Source: Anagrus nilaparvatae
Lineage: Eukaryota > Arthropoda > Insecta > Hymenoptera > Mymaridae
Length of the DNA: 64,000 nt
Direction: 5' to 3'
NCBI GenBank assembly: GCA_022575985.1
Contig: JAKSXM010000007.1
Span: 52,234,501 to 52,298,500 of the forward strand
How positions within the stretch are numbered: position 1 is the stretch's first letter; every line of letters begins with the position of its first letter. This document shows positions 37,101 to 46,085 of the stretch, in pieces. The notes below the pieces were generated by a model. That model ran no database searches and was not told where the DNA came from. It saw only the letters and a program-made list of their open reading frames with translations. The position numbers and the translations under genes are program-made.

Positions 37101-38049
37101 AGTAGAAGGTCGAAATCCTGTTTTAGAAAAAATGTGGGATGTTAGTTTGATTACTAGTCAAGATTTTATTCAATGTGTTAAAAAATCAGGAACTGTTATG
37201 TTAATAGAAAAGATCAAAGATTTTATAATTCAAGATTCTACTGATATGAAGAACATTATTTGGAGTAGGAAAATATATATGACTAAAAATTACCTACAAA
37301 CTATTGAATATTCATCTACTCATTGTCAGTTCTTAGATAATTATTTGAGACCTGTCGATTTAGTTTTAATCCATAGAATTCATGTAGATAATGAAAATGA
37401 CGATTTTAGATTAATAGTTTTATCAGGGAAAGAAGCTTCAGCTATTAAGTCTACTTTTGATGAAACTCTTGAAGATAATATTTTAATTCATATAAACGAC
37501 ATCAATGGACCATCTAAATTCCCTATAACTGCTGCATTGTCTGAACAAGAACAGAAGCTGCTTACAATTGTGAAATTATTTGCTGGCAAATGTCATTATG
37601 CAACAATGAAAGAAGTTCGTCGATTATCTAAGCGTTTAGGACGACTTTATTCAGAATATTTTATTGCCTGTCATAATATTGATTCTAAATTATCTGAAGA
37701 AATATACAATACATTAATTAAAAAAGGTTATTTAGATTTTTCAGGTATTATGAGCAGAAATCTCCTGATGATTTTAGAGGATATGAAAGACAAAAAATTT
37801 TGCACCCTTGAATTACCTAAAGAATATGAAAAATATATTGATGAAATTTTAGAAAAGCTTTCTAAGACTTATAAAAAAATTATAATTAAGCCTGACATTA
37901 AAAAAATTAATTCAATAAAAGATATTCACAATGTTTTAAGGCAATGGATCGGTATTAGGGGTAATTTAAAAGAATATTCTGGTTCAGCTCTTGAGTCGAT
38001 TTTAAATCCCGAATTTAAATTAAAAACAAGTTTCTGTACCGATGAATAA
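28198..38049 (+). CDS. Gene 3: DUF3638/DUF3645 giant protein, complete
   Basis: An uninterrupted frame of 3283 codons. The ATG follows a TTTTCAG acceptor by three bases (exon from 28195), and gene 4 starts in the same context. Order of features: WIQVDPG at residue 147; a variable linker around 330-400; RLTQHHVIGN-type helical region; HWLLFQLENEIIIRDNQ then GEGKS at 2031-2035; DESDE at 2265; DUF3645 core GKDAPSLRSEFSYPDVM from about 2456; SGTDD at 2600; RGTDLKL at 2740; QAAMRLRQLAQKQ at 2767; an acidic run DDDEEKEEEVEII after about 2940; and the shared tail GSALESILN. In place of the usual SEFSHPDVM it has SEFSYPDVM, a His-to-Tyr change in an otherwise constant motif of these copies. All other motor-like motifs are intact, so it is probably functional. 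Blocks of it are nearly identical to gene 4. Confidence 0.95.
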   Translation: MDNKYSYDESMIAAISIAFAGPYVNSKLDFDLKLNKYEESLVFLLYQFLEIQVSSTNYNEDILNIIDKISKLLKIWYSDLNLIYEIKSKNYENRESDVRNLAQQFLTRIRTDNLMILPNGLTNDPDEELKDNISVSIIEKHDNYVDWIQVDPGSGYHQTCPKLIGKKSNAYLKISKINLEDITEDWLYLLISLKTIYVEHYDFRTKNAFLYEWLLPHLNGEIAFVSEPNDDFVNYSTFTPVHTYQVIIHTFRYLLKHYIGESYLEIYNNLITGFKIYLMDKILYFYRNKSFYLIEKKSLSRNFSLLQEMCQNLAQEALKHGNSKQKNYSLKLINDLKKEVKNYLEKQEDSLSKNSQIDQLCFSGLNFNSTYHVKEKKNTNLVHPLNLKGHNNQFDSLKLDPIFKRPTENDNIVEYLNTFISNFVDVLKSSDSLKHLTLLSYGIEVIFIEYFANTDVLKKSSCLFSNNDDNLANKIKYLAESFYYCQAKLLDCLEGSTYKPQIYSKNVIIQFFAYAIITSLNLRDKKIGPLLSDYNLSTATYESLTLNEIIPQLVINDKRWMKVLLSVQKFFIAKENKSKLFSYKRYTQDKFIVTVKNFQNDTDVDTSFAYKLLKTNRAKYRRFNDDHGKLENNKFHKKWASLLCSKDYLPSLFCILQAAAHTAKASLIGFPLKAFSEFKFNWVIVEKTSKNVSELWFQINNICVSKNKVCFKAYNIKNISKETSYERLIFRKENFDKNQIHFSENEIIASQDKKPLDCVNYINLGFIQSEPILKLERLYIAIRDKQLDFTNEQENILINQTLFEISLLKNTEEKFYSLLEWTSCNNPDLFHKFGILCAEKINDMQYRLTQHHVIGNIIQVMLRLLTFYLEIHRHDIIEEIEGIFNSLKNIIETPPTNLNSNTLLHLNSYLIIIAQAIPELSRDDIQTILKSLLVIQNYKIKGIELDNIRSFHFNNARFVLHPRIECCIDEDKSLLDNLMLLENPNWLNDKNDSSSWEKNASSFSYKSQNYTILPLEGDIYYYNQPLAGLPNAIVENPIYKKYFCRENFTVVLSKCIIGKKEYFCYESTDRTPKMRLTLVKEDLIVEELTIDDEYLRFIPGKKSDDNNDYNFLRQLPHRIEDLRHWFASKDNKIIIKDQQRQVLYDWDLEKNVVYSLQHKGYIVPWTKIEKCKFKIWLKRIDSPDWIQIIASTTDNRVESFNFSRLCLNFDYIEGEYFSRQIHGYYLHKQQYTSILNGFSSCIILEKKEPNSTFRRKKIIIPHYRLKIEDHFYAQNTVNRVFKSPSYFVYDQDPITNLLKGPHIRAQLYLALVYYCSASMNDNDLSTCNSFHLARENLEACSKDQPFEAMELDIIEQFIGISSVIRDFYCQRIALYLKVISLLINSLRFAFLYTDSVNLKNKERSTQLLEICDKKLPELMKIYLMNKNSIPVRIRLSFDEEENLIKRCVSSFMFYYQYHHEHKPQVILPIEFAEPYRFIYEQLFCKEFFKNTLFIENFTNNFSYLKIYCKTEGISFSNFVNSLDEFFPSNFLKLYTIAKSSSMSLIEYRYLLHFVVIKAKIDNSKIEVKFDVIILLARSLLLVAEYPKLFPEYPCWFDEMYSPLNLFKRFINKTEIYESFPPFNWDDQNKKKFAGKGSKEDKMKLEKIENVENKLIWANFAEYDLNSNGVPNYSVEELPNLISIKNFALQYEKNVKFKSLNSLIKKNNIRKLYAQAAFNDAMYNFFISILEKCDEIKKCSVVGQNIAPLIITSIKIIKEPQNRISTLIPEEINRNTRYVPDQSLLLNMDIFVEKYLDKRQENDENEDFLFESILYDSDSTEFEKQFYNELKNSWELHKNEMKFNYFWLNINSSSLLEDELKTKYMEIGHEAAQTWNDIVNKFKNQPCNESNNFFALRSHAGQSCHYHKGDILRLLIQNYKMDEYNPDCFLEADNVIQKIITYVNNEINLFKIVRALGLIHQYKQANSVTEQFSITQFLVDCLKENVSEDSYRFPHWLLFQLENEIIIRDNQRQLILDMLSQNEKVMYQLNMGEGKSSVILPLLSYNLTKNNQLLRIIVLPSLLNTMKDLLQNCFSGLVKKRVYTLPFYRSTDTSSENLKLILKMLEKCQSDNNILLVTPEHQMCLQLKYRELLFENQQQIGANNVFNWDTYRKRAPHDDKDYKDLPEQEVKVLLSNQDNYLKICLQNEGFIDACDNIRKVPERGLEQLLHSKLKHVIDDSSFKEWSCLKAAFYELLFNSKLAYENSKEKLDLLNKINNLEAINLLDESDEILKHGKELNYSLGEKYQFDGGELRWQIPQFFLKAIFCDLQLRDIIKSGKLDGLTIINENFSTCGGVPFIQFLDDQYYKNQIKPILIEKFFIENSSTLKKYKIAADSLVDGENCSLRKYVSGELDTNMEKKVVEFLGDKRALKDKILIAKGWLSHGILFHVFNVKYRVQYGLNLHIKGQTPKQIAIPFWGKDAPSLRSEFSYPDVMLGFTIISYLYEGLDQEQLKIAILKLKNKYSNQLADELLKDWVDASKIWIQSQTDEFPPQLLTSHMKLDLDDEECLSKVHHYLSSNHLVIFFYLNEFVLAEEARQYRFKISANAHSLVGYNPSLGFSGTDDKKITMPFQVKSLCSKSQEGTNGKLLSVLTQERNSRYYSLQSETVEDLLNELCDYVRNQENCHALIDAGALVTGLSNFQVALFFIKHLPDTFLGVIFFCDKSNNLTVLTKDEKVMKLQDCYLDKKYLFAYLDDIHTRGTDLKLPLNAHAILTIGIGMEKDKLMQAAMRLRQLAQKQSVSLWGTQAVTLAITRDPFIQINSKLVIKYVTQNTTNSITKDLFDVSLRKMNFQFLKQAESWLKEAPTNLKSILKYCQEEENYLLEEFYATSPKSEDLSDRLYALFAARIRKFRQEIENELKEKNLLDTEIYKKFKDQKNQQNFKELLHSIYKEAENYLEQGFVQPSLDDDEEKEEEVEIIKEQEILLKVEGRNPVLEKMWDVSLITSQDFIQCVKKSGTVMLIEKIKDFIIQDSTDMKNIIWSRKIYMTKNYLQTIEYSSTHCQFLDNYLRPVDLVLIHRIHVDNENDDFRLIVLSGKEASAIKSTFDETLEDNILIHINDINGPSKFPITAALSEQEQKLLTIVKLFAGKCHYATMKEVRRLSKRLGRLYSEYFIACHNIDSKLSEEIYNTLIKKGYLDFSGIMSRNLLMILEDMKDKKFCTLELPKEYEKYIDEILEKLSKTYKKIIIKPDIKKINSIKDIHNVLRQWIGIRGNLKEYSGSALESILNPEFKLKTSFCTDE

Positions 38050-40239
38050 TTTTTGTTAGTTTGAATAAATTGTGATTTTGTAAATTTTATGTAATTATAT
38101 AATTATAATATCAAACAAAAAGCTGACATGCATTTGAATAAACTTTGCCAAAATAACTAGAATTATTAAATTATTATAAAATCTTATTGGGTTACCTAGA
38201 TTAAGCTTTGTATTAATATAATATAAGATATACCAGTTGTAATTTATAAAATAAATTACTTTATTATTTTAGTTTATAAATATTTTTTAATATTTAGAAT
38301 AATAAATGTACGCATTGTACATACAAAATATCTGTACATTTTTAAAATTCAATAGAATTTATTAGTTTAGTTTTTTATTTAATTTATAAGCAATCGACAA
38401 TTTTTGTTTTTTATAAATAATTTTCTATTGATATATATGTAGTTTGTACACCAAAAGTTAAAAAATCACTTGCTAAAATATATATTTTTTAAAGATTTAT
38501 GAATGTTAATATAATAAAACTGTATTGTATTTTTAAAATACTAAAGAATTTTTTGTAAAAAAATAAATGATAAAAAATCAATTTTTCTTTATACCAACAA
38601 ACTGTTTTTTTTTTTTAATTTTATTTCAAATTTTATATTTTTTTACCTTTTTTTACCTTTTTTCCCTAATAATTAAAGATAATTTTGTATTCTAAATAAT
38701 ACATTTACCATAATATCCAAATCCTTAAGCAAATTGTGATTATGTAAAAAAAGGATTATTAAAGTTTGTAAAATACATAGTCAGAATTTACATAGTTAAA
38801 ATTTTTCAATAAATTAATAAAATTTTTAGTTTTATTGTTTTCAGTTTAATTTTATAAATATAGTTTCTTTAAATAATTCTATATTATATTTTTTAAAAAA
38901 TTTAAAAATTAAAAAACTTTGATAAAAATAAGTAATTTTCTGAAGATATGTCGAATATTATTTTTTATTTGATTACTTTCTCTTTTTCTAATCTAAAATT
39001 AAAATAATGATTCCTTCATAAATTTTGACTACTTTACAGGTGAGTGCAATATTAAAGTAATTTAATGTTTTTAGACAATTTTTCATGGAGTTTTTTTAAA
39101 AATCAATTTAAGTTTTTAAATACAAATGACGAATTTTTTTATAAAGACAATAAATAAAACTAGTAATTTTTGATTGTATATTTTAAATAAATTAGGTACT
39201 TATTAAGATTAAATGAGTAAAAAAGCAGTCTATGTAAGAATAATTAATAATTTTAATTGCAATTAAACTTGTGCACTGTAAAATATTATATTTATTATAT
39301 TTTTTTTAATTATCAATGTAAAATATATCTAATTGATTAAAATATATCTAATTTTCATAAGTATAAAAATCACAATATCTTAATAATATGATGTATTAGC
39401 TATTAGGTATACTCAAATATCAAATAAATTATGCAAATCTTAAAAATGCTCAACAAGGTATTTTACGACAAAGAAATTTTTGACTTGACACTAAAAATTA
39501 CTTTTAAGTATTAAAATTTGCCAAGTTATATATTTTTATAAGCAATTTATTACTATAGGAAGTTTTTAAGGCGTTTGATATGAATATCTGTATTTGTTCA
39601 ATTAACAAGGGAAAAAAAAGTAATTACGAGTGCAGACAGCATTGAAACTAAAAATTCCTACATTTTTTCCCGTGTTCAACACATAGTTTTTCATTAATTC
39701 GAAAAAAATCACCTGAAAGTAAGAAAGTAGATTTTTTTACAATGAAAAATATATTTAAAAGTTTGAAAGATAAATTTTAATTATTGACTTTTTTTATTTA
39801 AATATCAGTTCCAAAAATTATACTGAATATTATCGAATTTTCATTTTTTAATTTTTATAATAGTTTTATGAGTAATAATAAGTTAATAATAAATAGTAGT
39901 AATAGTACGAGTAATAATAAATTAATCGTAATTTTAAGTACATTTTTTTTTTATTTCGTGTTAATTGGCTTGACCTTTTAATTAATTATTTTTTGATAAA
40001 TGTTATTGATTTTTTATTATCAAGTTAAGTTAGATAAGTTAGTTTTATTATAAAATGAAATTTTTATACAATTATTATTTTAATTTTACCTTTAAAATAA
40101 TTTTAATTATTTCCCAAATATTTAATAAGAATTTCAATTTTAACATTATATTTGAGCATTGTATAATTTTTATGTTAATAATTTTATCATTTTTCAATAC
40201 AAACTGTACAAAAATAAATTTGAATTTCGCGGCCATAAT
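38050..40239. other. Intergenic region after gene 3, no gene seen
   Basis: AT-rich DNA with the 3' UTR of gene 3 and simple-sequence stretches, including ATTAATAATAGTAG-like trinucleotide runs near 39870-39920. A 62-codon open frame at 40055-40243 is compositionally biased and not credible as a gene. Confidence 0.6.
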
Positions 40240-40349
40240 TTAAAATTTTATATATCCGACCATATCCGACGTGAAGTTGTGCGCATATTCATTCATTAAT
40301 GATCTCGTTGCCGGTGCATGCAGTGCATGTGTGCAGTTCTAGTTCATCT
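40240..40349 (+). promoter_or_regulatory. GC-enriched segment upstream of gene 4, interrupted by a mobile element
   Basis: About 110 bp with raised GC, including a repeated ATATCCGAC word and GTGCATGCAGTGCATGTGTG. The 1616-bp inverted-repeat element starts directly after it. It could be an upstream part of the gene 4 promoter region now separated from the island at 42170-42330, or an unrelated element. The evidence is composition and position only. Confidence 0.3.
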
Positions 40350-40352
40350 TTA

Positions 40353-41968
40353 AGGTACGATTTCACTGATCACGCTAAAGCGTTTTGCGTGAGCGTTTTT
40401 TGTTTTTTTTTGTAACTTTATAACTACTTTATCGGCCTAGTAACAATATTGTAACTAGAGACATTATTTAAATTTATTTTTATTTAAAAGTAAATAAGTA
40501 AAAATATTTATTTATAAGAATTAATCTACTGTAAAATTTGGAACTTATATTATTTTAAAAAAAAAATTATTTTTTTTGCTCTGGGGTTTATGACCAAAAT
40601 TTTTTTAATAAAAATTGGCTAATCTTTTCAATATGATATTAATAATTATAACATATTAAATATTAATTTATAACATTACTTGAAAAAGATTAGTGAAATT
40701 AATAAATTATTTAATTATTGAATTTGATCGGAGTATTTTATTTTTTCATTTTATAAGGTAAATTAAATTAAAATGTATTATTGTTTTTATTTTATTCTCT
40801 TGCTATTTCAGATTGCTACTTAATGCTTTGTTTGTTGTAAGGGAACAATAAAAAAAAAGAATTTGGCAAACTTGTAACATCAATAACAAATGCAAAAAAA
40901 AAACCAATTTAATTGTCATTTATTTATGGTAATGATATTAGGAGTTGAGATCATTTTAGTATTTGAGAAAATATTTATTTACTTTATAAAATACTCTGAT
41001 TCTTCAGCTCAAGTATGCAGTATTTTTAAAATGCAAGTTTTTTAGGTGCTGTATAATATAATTTCAATAACTATTTCAAACTATATTTATATTTTAATAT
41101 AAATCTGGACACCAGAAAGATTAACTCTTTGGTCACCTGGTTTAGCAATTTATTACAATATTTGATACATATATTATCATTCGAGTTATCCGATCACCAT
41201 CTGAACTATGAGATCAATCTATAGATTCAGCTTCGTCTTCATTGAGCAATGGGTTTTTTTAACGTTTCAAAATGTTTTACGCCTTTGATTTCTTTAGATA
41301 AAACAAAATTTACTTGGAAATACAGAGCATTAAAAGTTGATATAAAATAATTTTATGGTGCATTATTGCTCTGAATTGCAAAATACAAAGTATTTTTTAA
41401 TTTAAACAAAATCGTTTTTGTATTTAATTTTATAATCAAAGCGGTTTTTGATGTTAAAAAATTTTATTAATTTATTCAAAAATTAATGCGCCTCTCCTGG
41501 AGGCAAACTTATATCATTTTTTCCTTTAAAAATTAAAAAATTTATGTTTCATTCGAGTATCATTCATATTTAATCGAGTTAAATTTACAAAACAATTGTT
41601 AGAAATTATTTTTGAACCCAGAAATAAAAATTTTATTTACATGTTTTTATTTGTATTATAACTGATTTAACACAAGCGTAGATAATTAAAATAATTGACA
41701 TTATTATTTTTTTGTGTTGAAGTACATTTAATTATTGTACTTACTTTTTTGCAAACAATCTCTCAATATCAATTAATATAATCATCAAAATAGAAATATT
41801 TAGGTGTATTTTAACAAAACATAAACATCGAGAGAGGACTTTGTGTTTCACGCGCGAAGCAAAAAGTTAAAATATTTTAACTTTTCTACTGAGTCGATAA
41901 AGCAGTATATTACTAGAATAAAAAACGCTCACGCAAAACGCTTTAGCGTGATAGGTGAAATCGTACCT
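40353..41968. mobile_element. Non-autonomous DNA transposon, Harbinger-like ends
   Basis: The terminal inverted repeats are about 48 bp: the left begins AGGTACGATTTCAC and continues through CACGCTAAAGCGTTTTGCGT to a T-run, and the right is its reverse complement with two mismatches. The three bases TTA flank both sides (40350-40352 and 41969-41971), fitting a 3-bp target duplication of TWA type as used by PIF/Harbinger elements. The 1.5-kb interior is AT-rich without a transposase frame, so mobilisation would need an enzyme from elsewhere. The family call rests on the duplication only. Confidence 0.8.
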
Positions 41969-42169
41969 TTACTGTGAAAAAAATCGATAATCAGATCAGC
42001 TGATCAGAGCTATTGTCAACACACAATTTATTATTTTATTTAATTAATTCTGTATAGGTAACATAAATTAATTATAAATTTTTATTTTATATTAAGAGTA
42101 TATAAGAAGAATTGTTATAATTTATAATCTGTTATAATATTATTATTATCATATAATTGTTTTTTGTTG

Positions 42170-42330
42170 CTAAGGTGAGTGGCGCTGCCTTCGGTTTCAT
42201 TTCCCGCTTAAATTACAGATATTGCATATATGTGTGTGCTTGTGTTCACTTGTGTTAGTATATTCCAAAAAGTTCGTTATATAACTTCATTGCACAAGCA
42301 GAACTTTTTAGATTTGGCAGTTGCATTTAT
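42170..42330 (+). promoter_or_regulatory. GC-enriched island, candidate promoter of gene 4
   Basis: Raised GC 3.9 kb before the gene 4 ATG, with TGGCGCTGCC at 42180, TTTCCCGC shortly after, and GTGTGTGCTTGTGTTCACTTG. TGGCGC is shared with the islands of genes 2, 3 and 5, and its distance from the ATG (3906 bp) is almost the same as for gene 3 (3891 bp). A donor-like AAG/GTGAGT overlaps the start of the island, so an exon end is also possible here. Confidence 0.45.
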
Positions 42331-42387
42331 ATAAGATTGGACAAAGCAAAATAATTTTTGATGACATTTGAACTGTAATATTTTTTA

Positions 42388-42528
42388 TTGGAGATTGTGA
42401 TAAGTATTGTATCGTATTATAAAAATCGTGCTGAAGTTTTTCTTTGTAATGTGTCTTTGGTCTCCGCGAGGATGCTGATGGTGCTTGATGGGAACAATAT
42501 TATAGTTATTTTTCTGCTTTTTCAATTG
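42388..42528 (+). other. Candidate non-coding first exon of gene 4, 3' end
   Basis: A donor TTCAATTG/GTAAGTTTTG closes a segment containing GTCTCCGCGAGGATGCTGATGG-like sequence downstream of the GC island. The 5' limit is not determinable; the listed start is nominal. A short open frame crosses the donor but has no similarity to anything I recognise and is unlikely to be a protein. Confidence 0.35.
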
Positions 42529-42778
42529 GTAAGTTTTGTGCATGTCTATTTAATCAATTTATATTTTTAAAAATCATTAATTATATTCTCAAATTAATAA
42601 TTTGAATGATTGAATCCTTTATATAAATATTAAAGCAAAAACATTTTTGTTAATTTTATTTTCATTTGTTTCAAATTTTTATTTTCATTTGTTCTATTTT
42701 GTTAATATTAAAATAAAAATTTATTGCTTATATGTGATTTATGTGATGCTATAATCCAATGCATGTTATTTGTTGTAG

Positions 42779-42886
42779 GTATCCGAACAAAAATTTTGAG
42801 GATTTTCATTGATTTTTTTCAATCATCAACAAAAACTTTCATCGATTTAATTGTTTTTTAACAGCGAAATAGATCTTCATATTTGG
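42779..42886 (+). other. Candidate non-coding 5' exon of gene 4, single copy of the triplicated type
   Basis: A 108-nt segment after TTTGTTGTAG and before G/GTAAGTTAG. The first half matches the three tandem exons upstream of gene 3 (ATCCGAACAAAAATTTTGAG versus ATCAGAACAAAAAATTTGAG, then ATCAACAAAAACTTTCAT). Here the segment is present once. Confidence 0.55.
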
Positions 42887-43305
42887 GTAAGTTAGGTTAA
42901 TTATTTTCTAATTAAAGATTTAAAACAGAAGCTTAAACTATTTGATTAATTAGAAATAAAATTTGATTTATGAAATTAAAATGCATGAATACTAATATTT
43001 GAAAATTCTTGCGTTGTTTACTTGTCAAATTTATATTTTACTGTGGACTCGGAAACCAATGATATACTTTAAAAGTAACTAACTCAATAATTTTTGTATA
43101 AACATGAATAGTGTAAATGTATATTTTAAATTAAAAGTAAAAAAATTAAAATTTAAAACTAATTTAAAATTTAAAACTAAAAAGTTATTTAGGTTTAAAT
43201 AAGAAAAAAACTAAACCAACATTAATAACGTCTAATCTTAAAAAATTTATTACAAATAAGCAAGTGTCATGTTTATTAAAGTTTTCTTTTCTCATTTTTC
43301 TTTAG

Positions 43306-43436
43306 GTATCTTCTACAAGTTTTATTGAAGGAGCTGATCTGCACTTAAACCAATTCCAGAACTCGACAAATGATATCCTACTATACTGTACAGACTACAT
43401 ATAAATAATTATCAAGTTTTTGCCGCTTTTTTGTTG
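43306..43436 (+). other. Conserved non-coding 5' exon C of gene 4
   Basis: A 131-nt segment between TTTCTTTAG and GTTG/GTGAGTAAAA. It is homologous along its length to 27280-27417 and, more distantly, 9345-9479, with small indels that do not keep a reading frame, as expected for untranslated sequence. Confidence 0.7.
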
Positions 43437-43725
43437 GTGAGTAAAATATGAAATTTTTTATTAGTAATATAACATATATTTATTAGTTTGCTTTTTTTTT
43501 TTTAAATAAATAATTTAAATACATTTAATAAGAGCAAGAAAGTAAATTTTCAAAACATAATTTCCAAAATAAACTTAAAAAGAAAAAAATTATATCGGTA
43601 ATTGTAATTTATACAAAAATGTAGAATAAACTCCTAAACCTTCTTAACTTTGTAAAGGTAAAACCAAGTTTATTTTGTTTAATTTTTTTTATTTTTATGA
43701 ATTTAATGATCGAATTGAATGTAAC

Positions 43726-44070
43726 TAAATTAATTTTAAGACTTTAACGATAATTAAGCAAACAATGAAATCAATTTTTGATTTATTTAACTCAATACTG
43801 ATAGGTGGACAAATTAATTTATTATTACAAACATGTAGCATTTTAGTTAACGTTATTAATTTAAAAAAAATTTTTAATTTACAAGAAATTAAATTTTTTA
43901 TTTATAGAAAGGTGTTAGATTGAACTGCTGATCTTTAAAAAAAATACTACATGTTAGGTTTAAAAAAAAAAAGAGAGATTAATTCGTCCACCTATTAGTA
44001 TTAAGTTAAATAAATCAAAAATTGATTTAATTGTTAGCATAATCATCCATAAAGTCTTAAAATTAATTTA
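43726..44070. mobile_element. 345-bp foldback (MITE-like) element
   Basis: The left arm (43726-43818) and right arm (43978-44070) are about 93-bp inverted repeats with scattered mismatches; shared words include AAATCAATTTTTGATTTATT and AATAGGTGGAC/GATAGGTGGAC. A second short match (ACATGTAG/CTACATGT) lies further in. No coding frame is present and I could not define a target duplication. It sits in the putative 5' intron of gene 4. Confidence 0.8.
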
Positions 44071-45628
44071 AAAATGTTTAACTTTAATAAATTTCCAGTT
44101 TAATTAGTTATATGAGCAGTTATTTAATCATTTTTATATACCCTTATGTTCTTCTTAAAAAATATATCATTATTTCACAAAAATAATAAAAAATTTTGTG
44201 TATTTCATTTTTCAGTTGTAATTTCAAAAAAAAAATTTTTAATATAAATAAATAATAATATAATAATAATAATAAATTTTCTGAAATACCAAAATTAAAA
44301 TATAAGTATAAATTAAAAAAAAAACATTGATAAAAAGAAATATTTCTAGGGATAAGGTATATGACATAATTTTTTCTTTCTTTTTTTTTCTGCGCTAAAT
44401 ACTGAAATTCATCTACAAAGTATATTTAATTGTAGTAATTTTTCAATAAAAAAATAGTAAAAAATATTTATTTGCTTAAAAAAATAGATGCATTAAATAT
44501 TGCTAGCTTTTTGGTTGGTTTATAAATGCCATTTGGAACAAAAAATTCTTCATGTTAAAGAACACTCAATTTTTGAGTAGGTACATAGGGATTTTTTGAT
44601 AAAAGTTTTTAATATTTTTTTAAACCTTTTTTTTATAAACAATTAAAATTCTTTACTTCTTTAAACAATTAGATATAACTTATTACTAAAGGAGTTTATC
44701 AAAAAATTTTCTTGTGTGCCCATCCCCCCCCCTACCCTGCCATTTCATTTTCATTCTTTTTTCTTTTTTTGGTTAAAGTTATTGTAAGTAAATATGGTTA
44801 ATATTTTTTAGTTTCACAAAATGCCAATGACTAAACAGACTTCTAAATAAAATATTATGTAGCTGTTTCCAGGCGATTAATTATTGTTAACTTACATAAC
44901 TTTTGTTTATTGTAGGCATTTTGCATATAGTAGGTATTTTATTACAAGAGAAATTTTTTATTTCTGTATTTGCAGTGAGAATAACTATATTTAATTCATA
45001 TTCTAAATGTCAAAAATTTAATTTATTCTAATATTCCCTTTTATTAAAATTTGATTAAGGCAAAATCATTTTATTATTTTACCATAATATAAAGAGCACA
45101 AAATAGGTGCACTCAATGTAAAATGTGTTCTTTAAAAGTAGTTACAAAAGAAAAAAAAATAATTGTAAAAAAAAGCATTTTTTATTGAACTTACGAACAG
45201 TAAAATCAAAGAAAATGTACTAGTAGTAAAATATAGTTAATAGAATCAGTAAAGTAAAGATAATAGTAGTAGGATAGTCGTAGTTTATTCTTTTCAAGTT
45301 ATAAACATAATTGTTATAAGGTTAAAAATTATTACAAAATTTAAATTACATAAAAATTAAATAAAAATAACATATTTTAAAATATTAAAATCTTAATGAA
45401 TTAAGTAAAACAATCTAATTTTTTGTTTTTAACTGGAATTTATCTTAGCAGCACCTTTTTCTTTTTACTTTTTTTGTACACTTTGTAGATTTTTTTAACT
45501 TTTATTTTATCTATTTTTTCTTTAAGTAAAGATAATATCAAAGTTATAAAAACTTTTTATTAGTTCATGTATTTTAATTTTTTTTTCAAATGTTAATAAT
45601 TTTTGTTTTTTTTTTCATTTGATTTCAG
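44071..45628. other. Intronic/intergenic AT-rich stretch upstream of gene 4
   Basis: No gene or conserved exon seen. It has poly-A and poly-T tracts and one unusual run of nine C (44726-44734, within CATCCCCCCCCCTACC), which stands out in this AT-rich DNA. Confidence 0.5.
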
Positions 45629-45698
45629 ACTACAAAAAAAATATTCTACAAAGGAATCTACAAATCAAAATATTAATCCTAGTTCCATAGAGTAAATT
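45629..45698 (+). other. Candidate non-coding 5' exon D of gene 4
   Basis: A 70-nt segment between GATTTCAG and AAATT/GTAAGTATT. It matches the length and relative order, though not obviously the sequence, of the 70-nt segment at 11843-11912 before gene 2. The next acceptor is TTTTCAG at 46075-46081. Confidence 0.45.
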
Positions 45699-46085
45699 GT
45701 AAGTATTATTATCATATTCTATTATTTAAATGTGCTGGTTGTTTGGATATTTTTATTAACTACCTATTAATTGCTAGTAAAAAAGTTTAAAAGTTTATTA
45801 TTTTTTTAAATAAGAAAGAATAACATAAAATCACCAATCATTCAATTATTTTATTTTTGTGTAACTATATGTCTATATGTGTATAAAAATATATAAGACA
45901 ATTTTTAATATTTTGGTGCAGGTGTGTATTAGCTAAATTTTAAAGACTATTACAGTTTTATGCTAAAAAAAAAAAATTTACTTAATATAAAATCAGTTTT
46001 AGATTAAAATAATACCAAACAACATCTTTAAGTTTTACTTTATTCCAGTAGTAATTATTTTTCTTTTATATAAATTTTCAGAAAA

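Noticed and set aside
44718..44745. Run of nine C in AT-rich DNA
   Set aside because: Unusual locally but with no associated structure; could be slippage or a sequencing artefact.
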